This document shows positions 12,716 through 23,000 of a DNA stretch of 64,000 nucleotides, one piece after another. The stretch's first letter is position 1. Every line of letters begins with the position of its first letter. This stretch comes from Flammula alnicola (lineage: Eukaryota > Basidiomycota > Agaricomycetes > Agaricales > Strophariaceae): positions 340,648 to 404,647 of the forward strand of contig JADNRV010000029.1 of the NCBI GenBank assembly GCA_015499995.1. Reading direction: 5' to 3'. Under the pieces are notes generated by a model. That model was not told where the DNA came from and did no database searches. It saw only the letters and a program-made list of their open reading frames with translations. Position numbers and translations under genes: made by a program.

Positions 12716-14476
12716 TATGACTGCCCAGGTGCACTTTTATTCCCGCGCGCGCGCGCGCGAGTTGTGTCTGTGTGTGCACCCGAGGTGGCCTCAACTCACG
12801 TAAAACTACAATTTCGTCAGGCTGTCAGCTCATTGGACCTGCCTCCATATATTTATTAGTTGTAAATAGCTTTTATCACCATCTTTTAACCCAAAATGAA
12901 GTGAACGGAACAATGGTCAAACACTTTCCCACGGACCACGGGTGCTAGTAGTGACGCTACAATACCGAGAAAGCATTTGGGAGTTCAATGGAGAAATTTG
13001 AAGGCGACAATCCTTTCGTCAAATCTATTATAGCAATAATTTAAATTTCTGTACAAGTTTTATATTAAAGACCTCTTAATAGCAGATTAATTTTTATGTT
13101 CAGACTTTGGTGTATGCATGCCTCCACTGTCCAGGCTGACTCAAATCCAAAATCTCTGAACCTTCGGTCAACCTACAACAGCCTTGAAAATAAATGAATA
13201 GACCTTTCCACAACTATTTTTTTTAGATAATATTGGTATTTGTTGAACCTTAGGCAGGTCTTAATGATAGTCTTTTAGATTTGAGGTGCATGAGGCCTTC
13301 AAAGTGTAACTAAGCTCAAATTGTAAGAAATTTAGATTATTGCTACAAAAGAATCACCTTCAAATTTCTCCCCTGAACTCCTGATTTACAACTAATAAAT
13401 ATATGGAGGCAGGTCCAATGAGCTGACAGCCTGACGAAATTGTAGTTTTACGTGAGTTGAGGCCACCTCGGGTGCACACACAGACACAACTCGCGCGCGC
13501 GCGCGCGTGGGAATAAAAGTGCACCTGTATGACTGCCCAGGTGCACTTTTATTCCCACGCGCGCGCGCGCGCGAGTTGTGTCTGTGTGTGCACCCGAGGT
13601 GACCTCAACCTATAATTTCGTCAGGCTATCACCTCAAACATTCTAATTGGACCTCCCTCAATGTATTTATTAGTTGTAAACAGCTCATATCATCATCTGT
13701 TAACCCAAAATGAAGTGAACGGAACCATTTTTGACAATGGTCAAACACTTTCCCACGGGTGCTACAATCTCTACCGAGAAAGCATTTGGGAGTTCAGTGG
13801 AGAAATTTGAAGGCGACAATCCCTTCGTCAAATCTGTTATAGCAATAATTTAAATTTCTTACAAGTTTTATATTAAAGACCTCTTAATAGCAGATCAATT
13901 GTTATGTTCAGACTTCGGTGTATGCATACCCGGGACCCCCAAGCTGACTCAAATCCAAAATCTCTGAACCTTCAACCAACCTACAACGGCCTCGAAAATA
14001 AACTGAGCCCATTGAATAGACCTTTCCACAACTATTATTTTAGTTAAATATCAATATTTGTTGAACCTTGAGCAGGTCTTAATGATAGTCTTTTAGATTT
14101 GAGGTGCATGAGGCCTTCAAAGTATAACTAAGCTCATATTGTAAGAAATTTAGATTATTGCTACAAAAGAATCACCTTCAAATTTCTCCCCTGAACTCCC
14201 GAATGCTTTCTCGGTAGAGATTGTAGCACCCGTGGGAAAGTGTTTGACCATTGTCAAAAATGGTTCCGTTCACTTCATTTTGGGTTAACAGATGATGATA
14301 TGAGCTGTTTACAACTAATAAATACATTTAGGGAGGTCCAATTAGAATGTTTGAGGTGATAGCCTGACGAAATTATAGGTTGAGGTCACCTCGGGTGCAC
14401 ACACAGACACAACTCGCGCGCGCGCGCGCGTGGGAATAAAAGTGCACCTGGGCAGTCATACACCTGGGCAGTCATA
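12716..14476. mobile_element. Foldback MITE A (outer of a nested pair)
   Basis: The ends are TATGACTGCCCAGG and its complement, in long terminal inverted repeats of about 150 bases. These include AGGTGCACTTTTATTCCC, a (CG)n run and a GTGTGTG tract. Target-site duplication GAGCGGG. The element proper is about 822 bp once the inserted element B is removed. It has no coding capacity and is inserted in the TPR-B coding exon. Confidence 0.85.
13528..14460. mobile_element. Foldback MITE B nested in A
   Basis: Same family as A (same TATGACTGCCC terminus and CG-rich subterminal tract), 933 bp, with terminal inverted repeats of about 250 bases or more. It is inserted into the last few bases of A: CACCTG is duplicated at 13,522-13,527 and 14,461-14,466, and A's remaining end GGCAGTCATA follows directly. 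Non-coding. Confidence 0.85.
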
Positions 14477-14821
14477 GAGCGGGTAGCCCTCAGGCATCGT
14501 GTTCGCATCATCCCAGAGTTCCAGGGCCTCTTCTTGCATCGCGATCATCCTGTTCAGGTCCTCTGGCTGCCCGAGTCGCTGATACTGTGTCCAGAGCGCA
14601 AATGCATAGTCAGAGAGGACGGATGCGCGTTGCGCACGGTTCTTCGACCGATTCGAAGTCAGAGCCGACTCGTACTTCTCAAGCGCCGTTTCAAGGTATT
14701 GGGCCTGACCTGACGATTGGTACCGTATATGTGCAATCTTGGCTTCGTTGTGGAATACCTCAGAGCGATTGGTGAGAAGGAGAATGGGGCGTATGAGACC
14801 TTTGACTGTCGGCAGTGGCAT

Positions 14822-15512
14822 CTCTTTGGAAGTATATACTGAATTCACCTAGGGATTGCGCAAGCTTTTGTTAACATTATTAAAAGATGAACCAGGGAAA
14901 ACGCGCAAGACAGTCCAAGACTCGACAAGCAACATACCTTCGACTCGCGAGCTCGATAAAGTTGAAGAAAGGGAAAACTAGTGTGCCACCCGTGTTCCCA
15001 TATACGCTTTTACATGTTGCCACTCGGAATCACAAAGGGCTTCATAGTAATAACAATGGCTGGGACGGCCATAAGGAATATTTATCAGAAACGTGTCAAT
15101 GCAAGCCTCGAGGATCGAGGAGGGTTGCAGCCCGGGTGATGCCGTTGACTCTGGCCAATGAGATTCAAGTGGCTCTGCACGAGAGGGTTGCGCATTTAAC
15201 TTCACTCTTTCGACACCACCCTATAAAGTGGATCATGAACACAGCGTAACCTCTCGAGAAATGAATGCAATGCCAGAATTTAATTGTCTGATGTGCATAA
15301 GCGAAAGCACTGGGCGACTTTGACAGGGAAGATGTCAAAGTAATATAGACTGATATGCAGTGGTATGCGATGGAATGCGTAAAAATCACTAAAAACAAAG
15401 TAATGGAACCGCGAAGTGAACTAAAAGGTAAATAAGCCATCCGAAATCCGAAATCCAAAAGGAGGGATTGAGAAGGGTAAAAGAGCATATACTGTTTGAA
15501 GGCTACCTACTC
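14822..15512. other. Intergenic between TPR-A and TPR-B copies
   Basis: Mirror of 2,598-3,285, carrying the promoter region and 5'UTR intron of the broken TPR-B copy. No extra gene. Confidence 0.5.
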
Positions 15513-16556
15513 TCACCATGAATCCCTTCGCAGCTCCTCAAAAAGTTTCGCGATGTTGTCGTGAAGCTCTCCACTAGGAACTAGCCCCTGCGCTTCCAAT
15601 GCGAGCCCCTTTGCCTCTTGCAAGTCCGCCACTTCCCTATTGACCCCATATCTCTCGCCGAGCAGGATGGCCAAGTTGTAGAGACACGATCCACGAAGGG
15701 TGTCGTCCGCAGCGAGTTCTTTCAGTGCGTCTTGGTTGTACTGAATTGCAGCCAACAAATCCGAATCGTCAGACGACTGCTTGCCAACCTCTCGGTGGCG
15801 AATTTGATGTGCGGAGCCCAAGTTGACGAGGCACTTCGCGCGGATTACAGTGTCGTCGTTGGCGTTGGCGTACATGAGAACGGTCTTGAGATTCTGAATT
15901 CCGTCATCCAACTGGTCGGTCGTCTTCTCCAGATCACAGTGTGTCCAGCGAGCGATACCTATCTCGAGGAGGGCGCTGTTTCGGAGTTTTTCGGGAAGAG
16001 TGGTGTCCTCGGAGAGTTCCTTGTTAAGAACGAGGATTTGCTCGAATTCATTGGCAGATTTCGTCAGGCGATACGAATCGAGGTATGCTTGTGCGAGATT
16101 GGTGAAAAGGGTAGGATAGCTAGAAGGCCGAGGCACGACGCTTGCCCAGAGATTTCTGGCCTCTTCGTACAGCTTGATTACCCTTTTCAATTCATCCCTT
16201 GGCCGATCACATTGTTCGTAGTGTGCCCAAAGAGCGACTGCGTAGTTAATGAGGGTGGCTGCGAGGTTCTCGTGGTTGTTTTTTTGACGCAAGTCAAGGG
16301 CCAACTGGAAGTTCTGCAGGGCAGTATCAAGGTCTAGTATTTGGCGTGATGTATGGTACTGCGTATATGCGGTCTTGGCTTCGTTGTAGGGCGCGTCCGA
16401 GGGATCAGGAGGCCAGAAGAAATCGAGAATTTTGCGTATGAAGCCCTTCAGACTCCCTATCACTCCCCCATGTTGTCGAATGTGGCCCGAGGAAATATCT
16501 AGAATTAGAATTGAAGCCGTGCGGCCGTCCACAGCTGGAGTAGAGGTCAATTGCAT
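15513..16556 (-). CDS. TPR-like repeat protein (TPR-A copy)
   Basis: Open frame of about 347 residues, highly similar to TPR-A (shared NEAKTAYTQYHTSRQILDL, NLAQAYLDSYRLTKSA, NLAILLGERYGVNREVADLQ). The start differs from TPR-A: a one-base loss turns the aligned ATG into a frame that stops at once. The first usable ATG (16,556, MQLTSTPAVDGRT) lies in what is leader or intron sequence in the left copy. The TATA box is also changed (CATAAATA). The C-terminus is a few residues shorter. It may be expressed with a longer N-terminus or be an early pseudogene. Function unknown, as for TPR-A. Confidence 0.6.
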   Translation of the reverse strand: MQLTSTPAVDGRTASILILDISSGHIRQHGGVIGSLKGFIRKILDFFWPPDPSDAPYNEAKTAYTQYHTSRQILDLDTALQNFQLALDLRQKNNHENLAATLINYAVALWAHYEQCDRPRDELKRVIKLYEEARNLWASVVPRPSSYPTLFTNLAQAYLDSYRLTKSANEFEQILVLNKELSEDTTLPEKLRNSALLEIGIARWTHCDLEKTTDQLDDGIQNLKTVLMYANANDDTVIRAKCLVNLGSAHQIRHREVGKQSSDDSDLLAAIQYNQDALKELAADDTLRGSCLYNLAILLGERYGVNREVADLQEAKGLALEAQGLVPSGELHDNIAKLFEELRRDSW

Positions 16557-16924
16557 CAAGGAATCCAACAAGAGGGAGACAAACAACTTACCTTAGGTCA
16601 GTGGACTTTGCGTCTAGTGTGGAGAAGGCGGAGGAGAATGTTGAGCGGGGAGGTCAATCGACTCAGCATGTCAAGTTATTTATGCACTAATTCCTCGCTT
16701 TGTCGACTTCGAAGTGACAGGCAGAATGTTGCTGATCAAGAGATAAGGTGAAAACGTGTCATTGCACAGCTGAGTAAAGGAGGATGTTCGCGGCATGGTG
16801 ATAAAGTTCATTGAACATGTCGTGATCGTGCAATGCAGAGCCTGAAATTGCGTGAGTTAAATCGCAAGAATACAGCGAGGCACCACTAAGATAGATCATT
16901 AGCTCAATGTGGCCTCCTCAAAGA

Positions 16925-17245
16925 ATGAAATAAATACCATAAATGTTCTAATGGGCGCCTAAGCGTGAAGCACTACGAATCGAAGAATGCATGTCAGACA
17001 GGATTTGTGATCGCATCGCAATGAGGCGAACACACCTCACAATTTGGAGTCGTGAGGAGATCGAGTGCATCTCGAATGCTCGTGAATGAAATCAAATACC
17101 ATAAATTTAAAATAGTGGGCGCCTAAGCATGAAGCGCTACGCATCTAATTGGCTGAAGAATGCATCGCAGTGAGGCAAACATACCTCACCATCTGGCGTA
17201 ATGAGGAGTGCGAGTGCATGTCGAATACTTTCAACGAGTTTTCGT
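16925..17245. repeat. Local tandem duplication in right arm
   Basis: Two imperfect units of about 165 bases. Each runs from ATACCATAAAT..GGGCGCCTAAGC through a ..GAAGAATGCAT block to a ..GAGTGCATSTCGAAT block, and both match the single copy at about 1,010-1,150 of the left arm. Non-coding. Confidence 0.6.
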
Positions 17246-17310
17246 TGTGGCCAATCCCATGCTACCCTGGAACAACTTTCGGACGATCGCAAAATGTTGC
17301 TCTATGTCCA

Positions 17311-18066
17311 TAGCGGTACTCCAAGGTCCATTCCTTCGTCGGGATGATAGAATCTGAACGCCAGATCCCTTCCGATGGATGTATCAATCGAATATGTTGT
17401 GCTTGCCTTTTGTGATGGTGGGTGTTCGGTGGGTTTGAAGTAGCGGCAGAGGTGGGGCAACGCGCGAGACGGCCTTTTCCCAGCAGACTCTGTCAGACGG
17501 AGGACTCGATGTGTCGAGTCGGCGGCTTGAAATGTGCGCTACATGACCGAGCGGCTCGGGGTAGACAGTGTGGATGACGAGGTTATGCTCACCGAGCTAT
17601 CACGGCGCAATGCCAACGCAAGGCCGTCAAAAATTTCTCGTCAGTCGCCAAACGATGGCATCGCAAATCCAGCCAGTCCTCGCACGCATATACAACCAGT
17701 GTGTTCCGATTACATAGGGTGATGTCAATGCGATGTTCAGGTACGTCCGACACGTTCGTAGGCCATGACGTAGATTGGGCCATGGCAGGGTCTGACGGCA
17801 GTGTAGATTTGGTGTGGATTGTCGACTGGGAGAGCACGACACACATTGATAGGCTGTGGAGCCCGGCCCAGCTATATTGTTCCGATCAAACAGTCCTCGG
17901 GATGATTCGGATGGTGAGCAAGGATGTTTGAACATTGTGTGAACTCTCTAAAGCTTTTTGTGACGGAAAGCAGCCATAAGATATCGTTGGCATGGTGTGA
18001 GTGTACTCCAAGGTTGTTCTACTTTACATAGACCTCCCAAAGTCAGCATGCTGCTTGTGTTTGCAT
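17311..18066. other. Gene-free spacer
   Basis: No gene family, repeat or RNA was recognised here. It separates the inverted duplication from the TIR element at 18,067. Confidence 0.4.
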
Positions 18067-18160
18067 AGCTGGCCCAGCTCTCCCCCCGTCTCACCTGCCT
18101 TAAAAGGAAATATTACGAATCCTGGGCTGATATAGTCGCTGGCAGAGTATAGTAAACAAT

Positions 18161-18235
18161 GCCGGTATGGTGTAATGGTTACTATGCATAGCTTTAATTA
18201 TTATGATGCTTGGTTCGATTCTCACATGAGGTCTT
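18161..18235 (+). other. tRNA-like relic (box A and box B)
   Basis: TGGTGTAATGGTTA resembles box A and GGTTCGATTCT resembles box B at roughly tRNA spacing. A T-rich run follows about 10 bases later. The acceptor halves and the T stem do not pair well, so this is probably a tRNA-derived relic or SINE-like head rather than a working tRNA. Confidence 0.3.
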
Positions 18236-18281
18236 TTATTTTTTATATTTTTCCCACACTTAGGACAAGTATTTTACTCTT

Positions 18282-18478
18282 TGTTAAGGTCGGTTAGGTT
18301 AGGTTAGGTTAGGAGGTTAGGAGGTCAGGGTTAATGGTTAGGGATAAGGATATTTGTCTCCCCGCGCGGTAGCGCGTTCTCGGTTAGGTTAGGAGGTTAG
18401 GGTGGGTTTGGTTAGGTTAGGAGGTTAGGGTGGGTTAGGGGTGGTTAGGTTAGGCGGTTAGGGTAGGTTAGGGCCTCG
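18282..18478 (+). repeat. Degenerate telomere-like TTAGG repeats
   Basis: Many units of GGTTAGG/GGTTAGGAGG/GGTTAGGG occur in two clusters separated by a CGCGCGGTAGCGCG hairpin. They are interstitial and lie inside the TIR element. The register is too degenerate to be a simple TTAGGG telomere remnant. Confidence 0.7.
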
Positions 18479-18537
18479 AGGACGCGCGGTAGCGCGCGTT
18501 CTCGAGCGTACTTAGGGCAATGGCACATTGCCCTAAG
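18475..18537. repeat. Two adjacent hairpins
   Basis: 18,475-18,506 folds as CTCGAG..ACGCGC/GCGCGCGT..CTCGAG around GGTA. 18,511-18,537 is a perfect 12-base stem CTTAGGGCAATG with loop GCA. Both lie inside the 550 bp TIR element. Confidence 0.8.
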
Positions 18538-18815
18538 TCGTGAGATTGCCATATGCGGACGGTCGGTGATTGCCAGAACGTCACGTGTGTGAGACGGGGG
18601 GAGAGCTAGGACACTTTGTTTGCATTTGCGTTCTTCATTCGCACCCATCCATCTTACGACGTCTCATTCCTTCCCACCGTAGCTCGCATTTCTTCTTGTC
18701 GTCGATTGCCTCTCTAGATCTTAACTTCAAATTCCGTCACTCAGAGCCTTCGTAGGATTTCATCCTTGTTAAAGCTGGCACACCTCGATATCAGACACAG
18801 AACACTCGATTTCCC

Positions 18816-19680
18816 GTGGTCGTGAAATTTTGTACGCTTTCTCCTTCCATATCTCATTATCGTCGCTCATATTCTTTTCGAAATTTCTTTCAGCAGTCCA
18901 CAGGACGGAGAGGAATCGGCAACGTCCGCCAGGCCTCTCTGTCCCGCGACGCCCGACCAAGCTCCGGCCCAGACGATTTCTCCGTCACTCGTCGCAGAGA
19001 ACTCGTGGCCAATGCCAACTACATAGGTATGTCATCGCTGCGCTCTAGATCTTCACGTATTTTTTCTTGATCACTTATCTATCTTTGGCTATTCCTCCTC
19101 TGAGGTTTTCTCAACCGGACCCAACCTGAGGTCGATGCAGCTAGCAGGAAATCATCAGGGAGTACGCCGCCTCGCAGGCAGGTCCAATCGTACATTCACT
19201 TCCGCCTTCCTTCCAGGATTTCACCTGACATCATTCATTCCTTCGTAGCACTCAAGCGGCGGTGGCGGGATCGGCAACATGAACCGCTCTCGCTCGCGTG
19301 ATCTCACCTCCACCCCCAAGTTATCGACTGGCCGTTCTCGACTGGTCGTGACAGAGCTGGCGATATCATACCAGGCGGCGCCCCTGTCGCGGAATCCATG
19401 GACGAGGAGGAGCGCAGGAAACACATGCACCACACCACCGGATTGTGCGTCTTTTCTTAATACATCTCAGGTCCACGTTCTGAAATTCGTTTTACAGATA
19501 CAGACACTCCGCCGGTGATGGCGGCACTGCGAACAGCAGCTCCACTCACGCGCGTGCTGTTCAGCATCATTCACATCACGCGGCCGAGTTCGAGTCGACT
19601 GGGCGGGGCGGGGTGCGCAACATCGTACCCGAAAGATCGTCTCCTCGCCATAGGACATAACGTCGCTCGCCTCTACTCCT
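18816..19680 (+). pseudogene. PAR32/DUF3602-like gene relic, copy 1
   Basis: Several GRGG-x-GN-type motifs occur in order: STGRRGIGNVRQASLSRDAR near 18,895-18,955, a GGGGIGNMNRSRSRD segment near 19,260, GDIIPGGAPVAESMDEEE near 19,350, and ESTGRGGVRNIVP near 19,590. This is the signature of the fungal Par32/DUF3602 family, which is linked to nitrogen/TOR signalling in yeast. Introns of GT..AG type separate the pieces. A 14-base tandem duplication near 19,322-19,350 (TCGACTGGCCGTTC/TCGACTGGTCGTG..) breaks the frame. The same duplication is in copy 2, so the gene was already dead before the segmental duplication. Confidence 0.55.
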
Positions 19681-20003
19681 GCCTCTCTACCATCTCCTTC
19701 CTATCCCTATTTTTTTATTAATCCGTTAGCCTACGAATTCTAACGTCGAAGACGCTGATATCTGATACTACATTCACAGAGCTATATACACCCCTACTGT
19801 ACCCAAGCTCAACTTGTCCTACTTTCCCCAACCATATGCATCGAAGTCCTACTCTACCCTACGCTAGCGATTGAAAATAATAGTTGCCGATAACCTAACC
19901 CACTCTCGCCATGTCAGTAGCTTCGTCGATGTCCCTCTGTTCGCCCATCAGCGCATAACATTGTCTTAATGCTGTGGTAAACTTCTTCAAAGACCAAGAG
20001 CGG

Positions 20004-23000
20004 TTAGGATCGTCGACGGCGCAATCGAAGGTGTCGTCGGTACAATAAAATTACTTCGTCGCGGTCCTGAGGGAGGTGGCTTTTTTCGAACCGAGATTGA
20101 AGGGCAACAGCGAGGGCTTTAAGTAGGTTGGAATACTTTGGATGAGATGCTGGCCGAAGAACGAGTGCCTCTCGGTACAGGCAAATTGCTTCGTCCAGGT
20201 CGTTTGAAGTACCCCGATGTTCAAAACGAGTTCGAAGGGCAGTGGCGAGGTAATTGAGTGACCCGGAGCGAGTTGGATGAGGCACTGGCCGAAGAACAAG
20301 TGCCTCTCGGTGCAACGAAATCGCTTCGTCGAGGTCATTTGAAGTGCCCCACTGTTTAAAACGACTTCGAAGGGCTATGGCAAGGTTATCGAGTGACATG
20401 GAGCGACGTGGATGAGGTGCTGGCAGAAGAACAAGTGCCTCTCGGTTCAACAAAATTGCTTCGGCAAGGTCATTTGAAGTGCCCTGCTGTTCAAAACGAG
20501 TGTGAAGGGCATTGGCAAGGTTATTGAGTGACTGAAACTGATCTGGATGAGGTGCTGGAAATAGAACAAGTGCCTCTCGGTGCAATGAAATCGCTTCGTC
20601 AAGGTCGTTTGAAGTGCCCCGCTCACCAGAACGAGTTTGAAGGGAATTGGCAAGGTTATTGAGTGACTGAGAACGATATGGATGAGGCCCTGGCCGAAGA
20701 ACAAGTGCCTCTCGGTGCAACGAAATCGCTTCGTCGAGGTCGTTTGAAGCACCCCGCTGATCAAAACAAATTTGAAGGGCAAGGGCAAGGGTGTTGAGTG
20801 ACGTGGAGCGATGTGGATGAGGTGCTGGAAGAAGAACAAGTGCCTCTCGGTTCAATGAAATTGCTTCGGCAAGGTCGCTTGAAGCGCCCTGCTGTTCAAA
20901 ATGAGTTTGAAGGGCATTGGCAAGGTTATTGAGTGACTGAAACCGATCTGGATGAGGTGCTTGCCGAAGAATAAGTGCCTCTCGGTGCAATGAAATTGCT
21001 TCGTCGAGGTCATTTGAAGTCCCCCGCTTACCAAAACGAGTGTGAAGGGAATTGGCAAGGTTATTGAGTGACTGAGAGCGATTTGGATGAGGCGCTGGCC
21101 GAAGAATAAGTGCCTCTCGGTGCAATGAAATTGCTTCTTCAAGATCATTTGAAGCGCCCCGCTGACCAAAACGACTTTGAAGTGCAGCGGCGAGGTTACT
21201 GAGTGACATGGAGAGAGCTGGATGAGGTGCTGGCCGAAGAATGAGTGCCTCTCGGTGCAATGAAATCGCTTCATCGAGGTCATTTGAAGCACCCCGCTGA
21301 CTAAAACGACTTTGAAGTGCAGCGGCGAGGTTATCGAGTGATGCGGAGCGATGTGGATGAGGTGCTGGCCGAAGAACAAGTGCATGTCGGTGCAACGAAA
21401 TTGCTTCGTCGAGGTCGTTTGAAGCACCCCGCTGTTCAAAACGAGTTCGAAGTGTAGCGGCAAGGTTATCGAGTGATGGGGAGCGATCTGGATGAGATGC
21501 AGGCGGAAGAACGAGTGCCTCCCGGTACAGGGAAATCGCTTCATCGAGGTCATTGGAAGTGCCCCGCTGTTCAAAATAAGCGTGAAGTGCAGTGGCAAGG
21601 TTATTGAGTGATGTGCTGCGATATGGATGAGGTGCTGGCCGAAGACCAAGTGCCTCTCGATGCAACGAAATTGCTTCGTCAAGGTCGTCTGAAGCACCGC
21701 GCTGTTCAAAAGAAGTTCGAAGGGTATTGGCAAGGTTATTGAGTGACATGGAGCGATCTGGATGAGGTGCTGGCCAAAGAACAAGTGTCTCTCGGTGCAA
21801 TAAAATCGCTTCATCAAGGTTGTTTGAAGTGCCCCGCTGTTCAAAACGAGTTAGAAGTGCAGCAGCGAGGTCATTGAGTGACGTGGAGCGACTTGAATGA
21901 GGTGCTGGCCGAAGACCAAGTGCCTCTCGGTGGAATGAAATTGCTTCGTCAAGGTCGCTAGAAGCACCCCGCTGATCAAAACGAGTTCGAAGGACATGTG
22001 CCACCCATGTCAATATGGAACCCTGAGCATCTGTTCCACTTGTATTTGTTCGTCCTCCACCATCTCTTGCGACATCAACACCAACATCAGCCTGTGATCC
22101 TTCGCATGCTGACTTTCGTGAAACCAGATCCAGGGCATGACGGAATACACCAATTGCCTCGTCCAAGTTCTTGTTATATCCGCCGTGTTCATACAACCTG
22201 TGATAGGCTTCTCCCAATGCGATCCATGTCCCAACATTGATTGGCTGCAGTCGCACGGCAATCTCGAGGCAATAGAGCTGATAAGACAGCGTAGTAACAT
22301 CTTCCTTCCCTATAATCATTGCCAACTTATACAGTAGCGCAGATTTTGGGATATTATCCAGTGAGTCATACCCGTCCTGGAACCTGGCTGCGACGCTAGG
22401 AAGAAAAAGTGTAGCCCAACAGTGCATATTTTCCTCGGATATGTCTATTAGAGCCCTAGTAGTAGATGGCGCTAAAGGCGGACGCGAGCTTCCATTTGAG
22501 AGATGTAGAGGCCAAAATTTGACGGCATATGGTTCAACACCACGAAGCTCAGAGTAAGCACAGGTCTTCCCTCGGGGCGATTGGAGCAACTCGAAAAAGA
22601 TAATCTCGAGGCATCTATTCGCCAGCATCGAGTGTGCATTTGTACTGCTAATAGCAATAGAGTGCCCGTTATACTCTGTGGAGGCGGATTCAATAAATTC
22701 GAGGAAAGAGACGTGGAATTGTTGTAATGCTGGTGGAATAACATCGCTCTTGAAATCGCCCCGTGTTTGCAAAGCTGCCAGCCGCCGTTGAATCTCCTCC
22801 GCCGGCCGGTCAGACATTCCCAAGAGACCCGCAAAATCGCGAATAGGAAGGGCTTCCTGAAGGACCATCATAGCTCCCAAGAAGTTTCGAAGCTTTTCTC
22901 GCATATCCGGTTCAGGAAAAAGGGTCGCTATAGCGTCACGATAGAGGCGCTCGAGCTGCTCTCCACTCCGAGTGCCCACCTTCTCTTCAGACGAGAGAAT

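Larger units (their letters stand above)
12088..14821 (-). pseudogene. TPR-B copy, broken by nested MITEs
   Basis: This is the right-arm copy of TPR-B. The N-terminal part (14,821 down to about 14,477, MPLPTVKGLIRP.. to ..MPEGYPL) and the C-terminal part (12,715 down to 12,088, starting near MLGNVYLASYRS) match TPR-B on either side of a 1.76 kb insertion. The flanking GAGCGGG duplication (12,709-12,715 and 14,477-14,483) is a target-site duplication relative to the intact left copy. The C-terminus also shifts frame after ..VQSEGFYDS. Not functional. Confidence 0.9.
9697..17310 (-). repeat. Right arm of large inverted duplication
   Basis: Mirror image of about 760-6,784, enlarged by 1.76 kb of nested MITEs (12,716-14,476) and by a local tandem duplication near 16,925-17,245. 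Gene order read on the minus strand is TPR-A', broken TPR-B', then R. Confidence 0.85.
18067..18616. mobile_element. 550 bp TIR element with telomere-like cargo
   Basis: It is flanked by an exact 9 bp direct repeat TGTTTGCAT (18,058-18,066 and 18,617-18,625). The ends pair without gaps as terminal inverted repeats of 28 bases with a few mismatches, including a perfect 19-base core AGCTCTCCCCCCGTCTCAC (18,076-18,094 and its complement at 18,589-18,607). A 9 bp duplication is typical of Mutator-like elements. There is no transposase. The inside carries a tRNA-like stretch, degenerate TTAGG repeats and two strong hairpins. Confidence 0.7.

Noticed and set aside
12700..12790. Simple (CG)n microsatellite as an independent feature
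   Set aside because: It is an internal part of the MITE A/B terminal repeats.
18161..18235. Functional tRNA gene
   Set aside because: Box A and B are present, but the acceptor halves and the T stem do not pair, so only a tRNA-like relic is claimed.
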